In this document: in pieces, positions 8,925-17,706 of the stretch
Position numbering within the stretch: the first letter of the stretch is position 1
Layout: each line of letters begins with the position of its first letter
Origin: Phyllobacterium sp. 21LDTY02-6
Lineage (GTDB): Bacteria; Pseudomonadota; Alphaproteobacteria; Rhizobiales; Rhizobiaceae
Assembly: GCF_023554255.2 (NCBI RefSeq)
Contig: NZ_JAMJWD020000003.1
Location: forward strand, 124,001 to 188,000
DNA length: 64,000 nt
Direction of reading: 5' to 3'
The notes under the pieces: generated by a model
Seen by the model: the letters and a program-made list of their open reading frames with translations, nothing else
The model's database searches: none
What the model was told of the DNA's origin: nothing
Program-made: the position numbers and the translations under genes

Positions 8925-9884
8925 ATGACGAAAACAATGCAGAAACTTGGGCTTCTTCTCGCTGCCACCGCCCTGACGGCAGGTGTTGCCAGGGCGGCGG
9001 ACGACGTCAGCATCTCGCTGGTTCTCGGCCAGCGCAACAGCGGCTTCCACGAAGCAATTGCCTGCGGCGCGCGCGCTGCCGCAACGGAACTCGGCGTGGC
9101 AGTCAAGATCCAGGCTGCGCCGACTTATTCGGCCTCCGAGCAGATCCCGGTCCTGAACTCCGTGATGGCAACGAGCCCGTCGGCGATAGTACTGGATCCG
9201 ACGAGCTCCACCGCCCTTATCGCGCCCCTGATGGAAGCCGCCGCCAATGGCGCAAAGATCGTCGCCGTCGATACCACGCTCGATGATCCGTCGGTACTTT
9301 CGGCCGTCGTCGGCACCGACAATGAACTTGTCGGCCGCGAAACGGCGAAGGCGCTCGCCAAGGCGCTGGAGGGCAAGTCGGGCAAGGTGGCCCAGATCAA
9401 CAGCATTCCCGGCATCTCCACCGTCGATGCCCGCATCAAGGGTTTCGAGGAGGAGATCAAGAACTATCCCAACCTCACCTATATCGGCAATCAGTTTGCC
9501 AGCGAGGATATACCCAAGGCGCAGCAGGCCTTCGTCTCTCTGATGAGCGCCAATCCCGACCTGATCGGCGTGGTTTCCCAATCCAACAATCCGGCGATCG
9601 GTGTCGCAGGCGGCATACGCTCCACCCAGACGGCCGAGACCGTAGCCGCCATAGCGGTCGATGCCGACGATAGCGAGATCGAGGCCCTGAACGAAGGTCT
9701 GCTCGACGCGTTGGTGATCCAGCAACCCTATGAAATGGGTTACATGGGCTTCAAACAGGCGGTTGCGGCCGTCAAGGGCGAGCCGATCACCACGCCGATC
9801 AGCACGGGCACCGTGACCGCCACCAAGGCGAACATCGGCGAGCCGGGTATCGTCAAATATCTCTACAAGGGCAACTGCATCTGA
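8925..9884 (+). CDS. Sugar-type ABC transporter substrate-binding protein (Peripla_BP_4)
   Basis: Periplasmic binding protein of 319 residues related to RbsB. Residues 1-25 are a Sec signal peptide ending near GVARA. The body has the family pattern, including SPSAIVLDPTSSTALIAPLM and a C-terminal QQPYEMGYMGFKQAV. The start is set by GAGGGAACA before the ATG. The last gene of the M20-ABC block; it faces the FAD oxidoreductase gene convergently. The ligand is unknown; nearby amidohydrolase and amine oxidase genes suggest a nitrogen compound. Confidence 0.9.
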   Translation: MTKTMQKLGLLLAATALTAGVARAADDVSISLVLGQRNSGFHEAIACGARAAATELGVAVKIQAAPTYSASEQIPVLNSVMATSPSAIVLDPTSSTALIAPLMEAAANGAKIVAVDTTLDDPSVLSAVVGTDNELVGRETAKALAKALEGKSGKVAQINSIPGISTVDARIKGFEEEIKNYPNLTYIGNQFASEDIPKAQQAFVSLMSANPDLIGVVSQSNNPAIGVAGGIRSTQTAETVAAIAVDADDSEIEALNEGLLDALVIQQPYEMGYMGFKQAVAAVKGEPITTPISTGTVTATKANIGEPGIVKYLYKGNCI

Positions 9885-9897
9885 CGGGTTGCAAGAT

Positions 9898-9922
9898 CAG
9901 GCGGGCCGGGCTGGCCTGCCTG
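9898..9922. terminator. Hairpin between convergent genes
   Basis: Stem CAGGCGGGCC / GGCCTGCCTG around a 5-base loop, with one G-T pair. It lies in the 53 bases between the binding-protein gene and the convergent oxidoreductase gene and could stop transcripts from both sides. Confidence 0.5.
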
Positions 9923-9937
9923 TTCCTCGCAGACGGA

Positions 9938-11260
9938 TCAGGCGTGCGGGGGCAGCTCCGCGCCATCCCGCCTGGCAGTCAGCCAATCTCTCACGCGGTA
10001 GTAGCGAAGCATCAATTGCGGGCCGAAGCTCATGTAGGAGGGCGTCGCCGTCAAGGGTTCGAGCCTGAGCGCCAGCTCGTTTTCAGGCACGCCCAGTGCC
10101 CATTCCGACAACACGCCGCCAAGCATGCTCCCCGTCGGGACGCCACGTCCGGAGAGCCCGGTGAGAGCGACGATGCCGGGCGCCAGGTCGTACAATCTCG
10201 GGATGGTCCGATATTGCATGTCCAGTTCGCCGAACCAGAAGAAATCCCAGCGCAGGTCCTGGCGGATTTGTGGATGAAGCCACTTCAGCCGGTCGGTCAT
10301 CACCTGCTTCGTATAGGAGATATCCCTGCCCCGCGGACCCATCGGGAACATCGATGCCACTATGCGTCCATCGGCATCGTATTTGTAGACGAAGATGTCT
10401 CCGCGCCCGTCATGGATCGTGGTGTTTTGCGGCAGCACGCTCGATCGCATGTCTTCGGGCAGCGGCTCCGTTGCCGCGACGAAGACGCGCTGAATCTTGA
10501 ACGTCCTGTCGAGGCCCGGCCAGCCGCCGACGGTATAGGCTCCGGTGCAAAAGATCGCCTTGTCCGCAATCACCTGGCCCGCCGGCGTTTTGACCGCCCA
10601 TCCCCCGCCTTGCCGCTCGACCTTTGTCACCGCCGATTGCGTATGGATCGCACCGCCTTCCGAAATGACGGCGCGCGCAAGTCCGCGCGCATAGCCGAGC
10701 GCATTGAGATGTCCGGCCTCGGAGTGGAACCAGCCGCCGTGGAAGCGAGGGCTGCCGGTCATCGCCTCGACTTCGCGCCTGTCCAGGACACGCGTCCTCG
10801 CACCGACTGCATTGTATTCGCGCGCCTTCTTTTCGATGCCGCCCATTGCACTCGGGGTGTGCGCGCCCATCACATAGCCGTTCTGCTGCCACTCGCATTC
10901 GATCCCATAACGCGAAATCATCGCGGAGACGCGGTCATTGGCGCGGGTTTGACGCTGTATCAGCCGCTCGGCCCATGGCTCGCCCAGCATCTCGCGAAGC
11001 TCCGGCAGGGCGTAATGCGTGAATGTCGGGGTGCAGTGTCCGGCATTGCGGCCCGAACCGCCGAACCCGACCTCCTGCGCCTCCAGCAGAACGACCTTCA
11101 CACCTGAACGCGCAAGTTCCAGCGCGGTCGTCAAACCCGTATAACCGCCGCCGGCGATGCACACGTCCGCCCTGATCGTGCCGGCCAAGGGCGAGGTGTC
11201 CGGCGCAGGTGCCGCCGTCGCGTACCAGAGCGTAGCGTCGAATGGGGAGAATTTCGGCAA
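9938..11260 (-). CDS. FAD-dependent oxidoreductase (DAO family, PuuB/OoxB-like)
   Basis: Flavoprotein of 440 residues that probably oxidises a secondary or primary amine group. The dinucleotide-binding motif IAGGGYTG is at 35-42, and GFGGSGRNAGH is the DAO loop seen in gamma-glutamylputrescine and glycine oxidases. A TTG start at 11260 is chosen because GGGGAGG lies just upstream and no ATG fits; further upstream the frame is antisense-free coding of the permease. Last gene of the minus-strand ABC operon, overlapping nothing. Substrate not determinable; an opine, polyamine conjugate or N-alkyl amino acid fits the context. Confidence 0.85.
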   Translation of the reverse strand: MPKFSPFDATLWYATAAPAPDTSPLAGTIRADVCIAGGGYTGLTTALELARSGVKVVLLEAQEVGFGGSGRNAGHCTPTFTHYALPELREMLGEPWAERLIQRQTRANDRVSAMISRYGIECEWQQNGYVMGAHTPSAMGGIEKKAREYNAVGARTRVLDRREVEAMTGSPRFHGGWFHSEAGHLNALGYARGLARAVISEGGAIHTQSAVTKVERQGGGWAVKTPAGQVIADKAIFCTGAYTVGGWPGLDRTFKIQRVFVAATEPLPEDMRSSVLPQNTTIHDGRGDIFVYKYDADGRIVASMFPMGPRGRDISYTKQVMTDRLKWLHPQIRQDLRWDFFWFGELDMQYRTIPRLYDLAPGIVALTGLSGRGVPTGSMLGGVLSEWALGVPENELALRLEPLTATPSYMSFGPQLMLRYYRVRDWLTARRDGAELPPHA

Positions 11261-11271
11261 TGCCGCCTCCC

Positions 11272-12159
11272 CTAGTTCAGATCGCTGCGGGCATCCAGCG
11301 CATCGCGCAGGCCGTCGCCAATGAAGTTGACGCTGGTCACCGCAAGCGCGATCGCCACGCCCGGAACAATGGCCAGCCACGGCGCCGATTGCAGATATTG
11401 CTGCGCGCCGTTGAGCATGTTTCCCCAGCTCGGCAGCGGCGGCTGAATGCCGTAGCCGAGAAAGCTCACATAGGCTTCGAGCAGTATCGCCCTTGCCACG
11501 GTCAGCGTCGCCGCGACGATGATGGGGCCCATGGCATTGGGCAGAAGTTCGCGAAACATGATCCAGCGGTGGCTAAGGCCAAGCATGCGCGCTGCCACGA
11601 TAAAATCCCGCTCGCGCAGCGACCGCACCTCGGTCTCGACGATACGCGCGACCTCCATCCAGCTGGTGATCGCGATGATGACCGTGATCATGATCGGGCT
11701 GGGCTTGATGAATGCGGCCAGGGCAAGCAGCAGGAAGATGCTGGGAAACGACAGGACGGAATCGACGAAGCGCATGAGGACGGTGCCGATCCGTCCGCCG
11801 TAATAGCCCGCGACGACGCCGATCGTCGTGCCGATCAGCGTGCTCAGGACCATGGCGGCGAACCCTACGAGCATCGAGATTCGGCCCGCCATCAACAGGC
11901 GGGCGGCAAGATCGCGTCCGAGCGGATCGGTGCCAAGAAAATGATATCCCGTCAGCGGCGGTGAAAAACGCGCGCGAAGATCGATGTAGAGGTCGGTGTA
12001 GGGCAGCAGGTAGGGCCCCACGATACAGGCAAGCGTCAGAATGACGACCATTACGACGCCAAGGACAGCAAGCCTGTGCCGGGCGAAACGCCGGAAGGTA
12101 CGGCTGTTCCACCAGTGGGACCGGGCGGGACGGGTGGCGGGTGTTGCAGAAACGGACAT
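11272..12159 (-). CDS. Oligopeptide/dipeptide-type ABC transporter permease (DppC)
   Basis: Inner-membrane permease of 295 residues with a cytoplasmic N-terminus rich in arginine and about six membrane segments. The ATPase-contact loop is ARMLGLSHRWIMFRELLPN, typical of DppC/OppC/NikC. It starts 10 bases after the DppB-type gene and pairs with it. The family imports peptides, opines, nickel and other small solutes, and the two oxidoreductase genes in this operon point to an amine-bearing ligand. Confidence 0.9.
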   Translation of the reverse strand: MSVSATPATRPARSHWWNSRTFRRFARHRLAVLGVVMVVILTLACIVGPYLLPYTDLYIDLRARFSPPLTGYHFLGTDPLGRDLAARLLMAGRISMLVGFAAMVLSTLIGTTIGVVAGYYGGRIGTVLMRFVDSVLSFPSIFLLLALAAFIKPSPIMITVIIAITSWMEVARIVETEVRSLRERDFIVAARMLGLSHRWIMFRELLPNAMGPIIVAATLTVARAILLEAYVSFLGYGIQPPLPSWGNMLNGAQQYLQSAPWLAIVPGVAIALAVTSVNFIGDGLRDALDARSDLN

Positions 12160-12169
12160 TGCTCTCCCC

Positions 12170-13120
12170 CTATGTCAATCGGATGCGCGGATCGACGAGC
12201 GCCGTGAGCAAGTCTGCCGCAAGATTGCCGAGAAGAACGAGAATGGCCGAAAACATCAGCAGGCCCATCACCACCGGATAATCCTGATAGCCGAGGCTGT
12301 CGAGAAAAAGCCGGCCCATCCCCGGCCAGGTGAAGACTGTTTCGGTGACGAGAGCGCCGCCGAGCAGCGTCGGCACCTGCAGGCCGGCCAGCGTAATCAT
12401 CGGCAGCAAGGCATTGCCTACCACATGCTTCATCAGCACGCGGCGCTGCGTCATGCCCTTGGCGCGGGCGGTGCGAACGAAATCCTGATTGATCACCTCG
12501 AGCGTGGCCGTGCGCATGTAACGGCTCCAGACCGCCACATCGACCAACGCCAGAACCATGGCGGGCATGATCAGGTGAATGGCATAGTCCAGCAACGAAC
12601 CGTCGCCGACCGTGTACATGTTGCCTGCCGGCAGCCAGCCCAGCTTCAGCGAGAAAATGTAGATCGCGACCAGACCAAACCAGAATGTCGGGATCGACAA
12701 CGCGACCATGGCCCCGACCGTCGCGGCATAGTCGAAGATGGAGTAGCGCTTGGTCGCCCCCTTGATTCCGACCCAGGTGCCGATCGTCACCGAGATGACG
12801 GTTGCGGTTCCCATCAGCAGCAGCGTCGCCCCGAAATGGCCGCTGATGACGTCGAGAACCGGGCGGCCGTCGCGGAACGAGCGGCCCCAGTCGCCGCGCA
12901 GCAGCCGCCAGAACCAGTCGGCATATTGCACGATCAACGGCCGGTCGAGGCCCATCTGCGCCGAGATCCGGTCGAGGTCGGCCTGGGTCATGCCCGGAGT
13001 GAGCGCGAATTGCGATAATGGACCGCCCGGTGCGAGATTGAGCACGGCGAAGCCGATCATGGATACCAGCACGAGCAGCACGAGGCTTTGTCCAAGCCTG
13101 TTCAATATGTAGCGTGTCAT
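12170..13120 (-). CDS. Oligopeptide/dipeptide-type ABC transporter permease (DppB)
   Basis: Inner-membrane permease of 316 residues with the DppB-type N-terminus (MTRYILNRLGQSLVLL) and the contact loop TARAKGMTQRRVLMKHVV. It follows the binding-protein gene after a strong hairpin (13156-13178) that could lower its expression compared with that gene. It functions with the DppC-type gene just downstream. Confidence 0.9.
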   Translation of the reverse strand: MTRYILNRLGQSLVLLVLVSMIGFAVLNLAPGGPLSQFALTPGMTQADLDRISAQMGLDRPLIVQYADWFWRLLRGDWGRSFRDGRPVLDVISGHFGATLLLMGTATVISVTIGTWVGIKGATKRYSIFDYAATVGAMVALSIPTFWFGLVAIYIFSLKLGWLPAGNMYTVGDGSLLDYAIHLIMPAMVLALVDVAVWSRYMRTATLEVINQDFVRTARAKGMTQRRVLMKHVVGNALLPMITLAGLQVPTLLGGALVTETVFTWPGMGRLFLDSLGYQDYPVVMGLLMFSAILVLLGNLAADLLTALVDPRIRLT

Positions 13121-13155
13121 TTTATCGATCTCCGATACGGATTCGACGGCACTGA

Positions 13156-13178
13156 GGGCCGGGCCTGTCGCCCGGCCC
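13156..13178 (-). terminator. Strong hairpin between binding-protein and permease genes
   Basis: Perfect 9-base stem GGGCCGGGC-CTGTC-GCCCGGCCC inside the operon. Such hairpins after binding-protein genes commonly stabilise the upstream message or attenuate read-through into the permeases. Confidence 0.6.
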
Positions 13179-13187
13179 GTTCCGGTC

Positions 13188-14864
13188 CTATGCCTCTTCC
13201 CAGTACCAGGACCCGATGTTCCAGGTATCGATGCGGTTGTTCACATTCGGGGTAAAGCCGGTCATGCCCTTCTTGCGGCCGCGTATCGTTGCGTACTGAT
13301 AGATCGGCAGGAATGGCAGTTCGGCGCGGATGATCTCCTGTATCTTGAGATAGGCCTTCTTGCGCTCTTCCGGCACGAAAACCTGTCCACCCTCCGTCAA
13401 GAGCTTGTCGACTTCCGGGTTGGAGTATTGCCACGTGTTCTGGCCCGCTCCTCCCTTGGCGTTGATCGAACCCGTGGCGAAATAGTCCGACGTGTCGGGA
13501 TCGGGCCCGGTGAGAAAGTCGAGACCGACGACAACGGAATCGAATTTCGACTGCATCCAGTATTCGCCCCACATCACTGCCGGGGGCAAATTGGAGATGG
13601 TCATTTCCACGCCGATGTCCTTGAACGATTGCTGTATGAACTGCTGCAGCTGTTCGCGGAGATGGTTGCCCGCCGTGGTCGAATTCGAGAACGAAAGCCG
13701 CACCCCATCCTTGGCGCGGATCCCGTCTTCGCCCGGTTGCCAGCCGGCATCGTCGAGCAGTTTCTTCGCTTTCTCGATGTCGAATTCGTGCTTGGGCAGA
13801 TCGGGATTGAAATAGAACGATTGCTGCGGCATGTAGGTTTCTGTCGGGGTGGGCAGCCCGTAATACAGCGCATCGATGATGGTCGCCTTGTCGAGCGCAT
13901 AATACAGCGCCTGACGAACGGCAGGGTCCTTGAACTGCGGCTTTTCCATGTTGAAGGTAACGGACTCGACAGTCCCGCCGGGCACCGTCTGGACCGTCTT
14001 TCCTTCCAGCGCCTTTGCCTCGTCATAGTGGTCGGGCGTGATCCATTGCAGGCCGGTCACGTCGATATCGCCGGTCTTGAACTGGGTGTAGAGCACCGTG
14101 AGATCGGGAATATATTTGTAGATCACCCGCTCGAGATAGGGACCATCGCCATAGTAATCCGTATTGGCGGCAAGTTCGATGTGGTCGCCCGCGACCCGTT
14201 CGACCCATTTGAACGGACCCGTACCGACAGGCGCATTGTTGAACGGTGCGGTGTTTCTGTCTTTCTCCGGTTCGAGAATATGCTTCGGAACGATGAAGGT
14301 CGCCGCCAGGATCGACGCATAGGGCGCATATGGCTTTTCCATCCGCCAGGTGATTTCCGTCGGCGAGACCACCTTGATGTCGCGAACCTGGTCGTGCCCT
14401 GCCCGCCGCGCGCTGCGAAAATCCTGGTCGACGACGAGGTCGAGCGTGAACTTGACGTCTTCGGCGGTGAACGGCTTGCCGTCATGCCACTTCACGTCGT
14501 CGCGGAGCTTCACCTTCCAGTTGAGACCATCGGCGGAGATACCGCCATTCTCCACTGTCGGAACCTCGACGGCGAGGGCCGGCGTGAATTTTCCTTCCGG
14601 GTCCACGTTGAACAGCGGGTCGAAGACGCTGAAGTGAATCCCCTCATCCACTTCGATATGCAGCAGGTGGGGATTGAAGACCGTGGGTTCCTGCGAGAAG
14701 CCGATGATGACCTGGCCCTTGGGAGCCGATGGTGGAGCCGCATAAGCCTTGTCGCGGCCGAGCGCGCCCGGCATGACGAGTCCGGCTGCGCCCACGGCAC
14801 CCATCATCGCCAGCGCCTGGCGTCGGTTGGGATGGAGAATTGAATTTCGATGCTTGTCAGACAT
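13188..14864 (-). CDS. Oligopeptide/dipeptide-type ABC transporter substrate-binding protein (SBP_bac_5)
   Basis: Periplasmic binding protein of 558 residues (DppA/OppA class). The N-terminus has a twin-arginine motif NRRQALAMMG followed by a hydrophobic stretch ending near KAYA, so Tat export is likely. Family features include the GPFKWVERV-type segment and FTAEDVKFTLDLV. The ATG at 14864 is chosen over an upstream extension of the frame because GAAGGGAA precedes it and the signal peptide then starts correctly. The second gene of a transporter set after the FAD oxidoreductase. Confidence 0.9.
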   Translation of the reverse strand: MSDKHRNSILHPNRRQALAMMGAVGAAGLVMPGALGRDKAYAAPPSAPKGQVIIGFSQEPTVFNPHLLHIEVDEGIHFSVFDPLFNVDPEGKFTPALAVEVPTVENGGISADGLNWKVKLRDDVKWHDGKPFTAEDVKFTLDLVVDQDFRSARRAGHDQVRDIKVVSPTEITWRMEKPYAPYASILAATFIVPKHILEPEKDRNTAPFNNAPVGTGPFKWVERVAGDHIELAANTDYYGDGPYLERVIYKYIPDLTVLYTQFKTGDIDVTGLQWITPDHYDEAKALEGKTVQTVPGGTVESVTFNMEKPQFKDPAVRQALYYALDKATIIDALYYGLPTPTETYMPQQSFYFNPDLPKHEFDIEKAKKLLDDAGWQPGEDGIRAKDGVRLSFSNSTTAGNHLREQLQQFIQQSFKDIGVEMTISNLPPAVMWGEYWMQSKFDSVVVGLDFLTGPDPDTSDYFATGSINAKGGAGQNTWQYSNPEVDKLLTEGGQVFVPEERKKAYLKIQEIIRAELPFLPIYQYATIRGRKKGMTGFTPNVNNRIDTWNIGSWYWEEA

Positions 14865-14967
14865 TGTGTTTCCCTTCTTATTGGTTCGTTCAATGTTCCA
14901 GTCTGCATTCCATCTGCCCATCGGCAGAGCATTCTCGTCATCGCGTGGCTCCTCAACCACGCCGATC

Positions 14968-16299
14968 CTAGAACCCGCTGAGCGGTCGCACCTTCGAGCC
15001 ATCGCTGAAGCGGGAAAAGCGGAATTCCGCGGGGTCGACGACAGGCGGGCGGCCTGTGACGATATCGGCCATCAGGCGGCCCGCCGCCGGGCCGATGCCG
15101 AAGCCATGTCCTGAGAACCCCGTCGCGATGTGAAAGCCCGGAACCTGGTCCACGGCGGAAATCACGGGAATGGCGTCGGGCGTCACGTCGATATAGCCCG
15201 CCCAACGCTGGGCGATCTCGGCCTTGTTGAAAACCGGAAAGGCAGCTTTCAAGCCGTTGAAGGCCTTGTCCGACATTTTCAGCGAAGGCTTGGGATCGAG
15301 CACCCTGTTATATTCGAACGGACTTGCTTCATCCATGTTCCAGCGCGTGGGCATGCGCGCTTCGTCGAAGAAGCGACCGCCAAGGCGAAACGAGAGAGAA
15401 CCCCACTCCATTTTGAGGGCGGGAAGGAAATTCCGCGCGTAGCGGAACGATTTCGGCACGATATCGACGATATTCTCGTGACCGGAGGCGATGGTATAGC
15501 CGCCGTCCTGGCGCTTGCGAATGGCGAAATCCTTGGACCAGAGGGCGGATTCCGGTCCGCCTTCCAGCGGTTTCGTCCGCAATACGGTGTTCATCACCTT
15601 GAGTTGCGGCAGATCGATGCCGTACAGGCCGCAGAAGAGATTGGACCATGCGCCGCCAGCCAGTACGACGGCGTCGCAGGCGATACGGCCGCGTTCGGTA
15701 ACGACGCCGGAAACCTTGCCGCCCGAGGTCTCGATGCCGCGTACGGCGCATTCGGTGAGGATGGCCGCACCCTTGTCGCGCGCGGCTTCGGCGACGGCGG
15801 GGGCTGCTTTTTGCGGTTCCGCCCGGCCGTCGGCCGGCGTGTACAGGGCGCCCTTGAGTTTCATGTTGCCGCCCGGCAGGAGTTCGTCGAGCTCCTTGCC
15901 GCTGACCATGCGGCTGGGCAGCTGGTATCCTTCCAGATTCTTGCCCCAGTTCTCATGCTCTTCATAGGACTTGTCGTCCGGGCAGGCGAATATGATGCCG
16001 GCGCGCTTGTAGCCGGTATCGCGGCCGAGCCTTTTGTCGAAACCGGACCAGATGCGCAGCGCTTCGGCCATGAGCGGCACTTCCCGCGGGTCGCGCCGCG
16101 AGATGCGCACCCAGCCCCAGTTGCGGCTGGACTGTTCCTGACCGATGCCGCCCTTTTCGCACAGTGCAACCTTTTGACCGCGCTCGGCGAGTTCCAGCGC
16201 CGTCGAGGTGCCTATGATACCCCCGCCAATAACAACGACGTCGACTTTCTCGGGCAGGTTTTCGTCGCCATGAACGCGCACCACATAGGGACCGGGCAT
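14968..16299 (-). CDS. FAD-dependent oxidoreductase (DAO family), second in the operon
   Basis: Flavoprotein of 443 residues. The motif VVIGGGIIG lies at 22-30, and QEQSSRNWGWVR is the flavin loop of D-amino-acid-dehydrogenase-like enzymes; GFSGHGFGIGPAAG near the end is the second FAD contact. It is not a close copy of the oxidoreductase at 9.9 kb, so the two may act on different amines or successive steps. The start follows the SDR stop after 1 base, with GAGG further upstream. About 100 bases separate it from the binding-protein gene. Confidence 0.87.
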   Translation of the reverse strand: MPGPYVVRVHGDENLPEKVDVVVIGGGIIGTSTALELAERGQKVALCEKGGIGQEQSSRNWGWVRISRRDPREVPLMAEALRIWSGFDKRLGRDTGYKRAGIIFACPDDKSYEEHENWGKNLEGYQLPSRMVSGKELDELLPGGNMKLKGALYTPADGRAEPQKAAPAVAEAARDKGAAILTECAVRGIETSGGKVSGVVTERGRIACDAVVLAGGAWSNLFCGLYGIDLPQLKVMNTVLRTKPLEGGPESALWSKDFAIRKRQDGGYTIASGHENIVDIVPKSFRYARNFLPALKMEWGSLSFRLGGRFFDEARMPTRWNMDEASPFEYNRVLDPKPSLKMSDKAFNGLKAAFPVFNKAEIAQRWAGYIDVTPDAIPVISAVDQVPGFHIATGFSGHGFGIGPAAGRLMADIVTGRPPVVDPAEFRFSRFSDGSKVRPLSGF

Positions 16300-16300
16300 T

Positions 16301-16999
16301 TTAATAGAGTTCCTCTAACTGACAATTGACGGTAAATTCGGCGACGCTCGCCTCATTCGGCAGGTCGAGCAGCATCGCGACAATTCGGGCGATGTCTTCG
16401 GGATCGGTCATGAGATCGTCGGCGCGATCGGTCAGGGCCCGCGCCATGTCCGTTGCGACGAACCCGGGACATAGCGCCGTTGCGCGAATGCCGAGGTCCC
16501 AACCGGCGTGGCGAATGCCATGGGCCAGTGCCACGGCGCCGAACTTGGAGATGGAGTAGAGCCCGGCGCCCGCGGATTTGACGCGCTTGCCGGAGAGCGA
16601 CCCGAGTATGACCACGCGGCCCCTGCCGCTTTTGCCAAGGGCGTCCCAGGCTCCTGCAACCAGCCGGCGCGGAGCCTTGACGTTGACGGCCAGCATCGCA
16701 TCGAGATCGCTGTCATCCGCTTCGATGACGTTCTTCGGGATCATGATGCCAGCATTGGCGACGATCGCGTCGATCCGTCCGAACTTCGATAGAGCCCGCT
16801 CGACCCATGCCGCCTCGGCCGATCGATCATTGGCATCATATTCGAAGAGATGCACACGGTCCTGGTCGGCCCAGTGCGGCAATTGCGGACTGCGCATACC
16901 CAGCGACAGCCGCCATCCCGCGGCGCCAAGCGCCCGGGCGATGGCATCGCCGATGCCTCTGCTCGCTCCCGATATAAGGGCGACACGTTCTTCGCTCAT
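16301..16999 (-). CDS. Short-chain dehydrogenase/reductase
   Basis: NAD(P)-dependent oxidoreductase of 232 residues. The cofactor motif SGASRGIG is at 10-17, NAG (VANAGIM) follows, and the catalytic YxxxK is in YSISKFG. The start at 16999 lies 1 base after the MarR stop and avoids a spurious 47-residue extension into that gene. It is co-transcribed with the oxidoreductase downstream and may reduce or oxidise a product of amine oxidation. Confidence 0.88.
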   Translation of the reverse strand: MSEERVALISGASRGIGDAIARALGAAGWRLSLGMRSPQLPHWADQDRVHLFEYDANDRSAEAAWVERALSKFGRIDAIVANAGIMIPKNVIEADDSDLDAMLAVNVKAPRRLVAGAWDALGKSGRGRVVILGSLSGKRVKSAGAGLYSISKFGAVALAHGIRHAGWDLGIRATALCPGFVATDMARALTDRADDLMTDPEDIARIVAMLLDLPNEASVAEFTVNCQLEELY

Positions 17000-17000
17000 A

Positions 17001-17492
17001 TCACTGCTCCCCCGGCATGCCGACCATCCTCCGGTATGCGCGCCGCAATATGTCCATGACCTGGGCCTGCTCGTCCTCGGCAATGAACGAGAAGAACTGT
17101 CTGGATTGTTCGGTGACGATCGGCCGGATGGCCGCGGCAAGCTCGGCGCCTTTCGGCGTCACGAACAGTTCGTGCGCCCGGCGTTCGCGTTCCGACGTTT
17201 TCCGGATCAGCAGGCCATGGTCGATCATCTGATCGATAAGGCGCCCCATGGCGGAACGGTCTTTCATGATGATCTGGGCAATGACCGACGGCCGGATCCC
17301 GGGATGACTGTCGACAAGAAGCAGCGTGGTGATCTTTCCGGTGCCGCGCGCCACATCGCATCCCTCCAGACGCTCGTCCAGGTCGCGCGACACTGCGATA
17401 TTCATCGTACGGATGTAGAAGCTCAATGTGTTCTCGAGCACGTCGAGGTCGACATGTTCAATCGTCGTCGGTTTCCGCGCTGTCTCCGGCAT
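17001..17492 (-). CDS. MarR-family transcriptional regulator
   Basis: Winged-helix repressor of 163 residues. The HTH core is around PSVIAQIIMKDRSAMGRLID, and the wing is around RKTSERERRAHELFVT. Placed at the head of the SDR-oxidoreductase-transporter genes and 1 base from the SDR, it probably controls this catabolic operon. An inverted repeat at 17573-17592 lies about 80 bases upstream of its start and is a candidate binding site. Confidence 0.9.
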   Translation of the reverse strand: MPETARKPTTIEHVDLDVLENTLSFYIRTMNIAVSRDLDERLEGCDVARGTGKITTLLLVDSHPGIRPSVIAQIIMKDRSAMGRLIDQMIDHGLLIRKTSERERRAHELFVTPKGAELAAAIRPIVTEQSRQFFSFIAEDEQAQVMDILRRAYRRMVGMPGEQ

Positions 17493-17572
17493 CGGGCAAA
17501 TTCCTTCGCTGCGCCCGACACGCTCTCACTCGTCCGGGTTTCCAGGGCTCTGAATTTGTTATGCAGCTTTCA

Positions 17573-17592
17573 ATTTGCATGCTTCGGCAAAT
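17573..17592. promoter_or_regulatory. Inverted repeat upstream of the MarR gene
   Basis: Arms ATTTGC and GCAAAT are separated by 8 bases in the AT-rich part of the 214-base gap between the MarR gene and the ATPase gene. A related half-site (ACAAATGCAAC) follows directly. Autoregulation by the MarR protein is the likely reading. Confidence 0.35.
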
Positions 17593-17706
17593 AGTGGACA
17601 AATGCAACTATTATTTTGCCCAAGCCAGCAGGAATATGATGTCAGGAACGGACTTGCCCGTTCGTTAGGCGAAACGCGCGCCGGACGTGCACGCCAAGCG
17701 CAAAGA

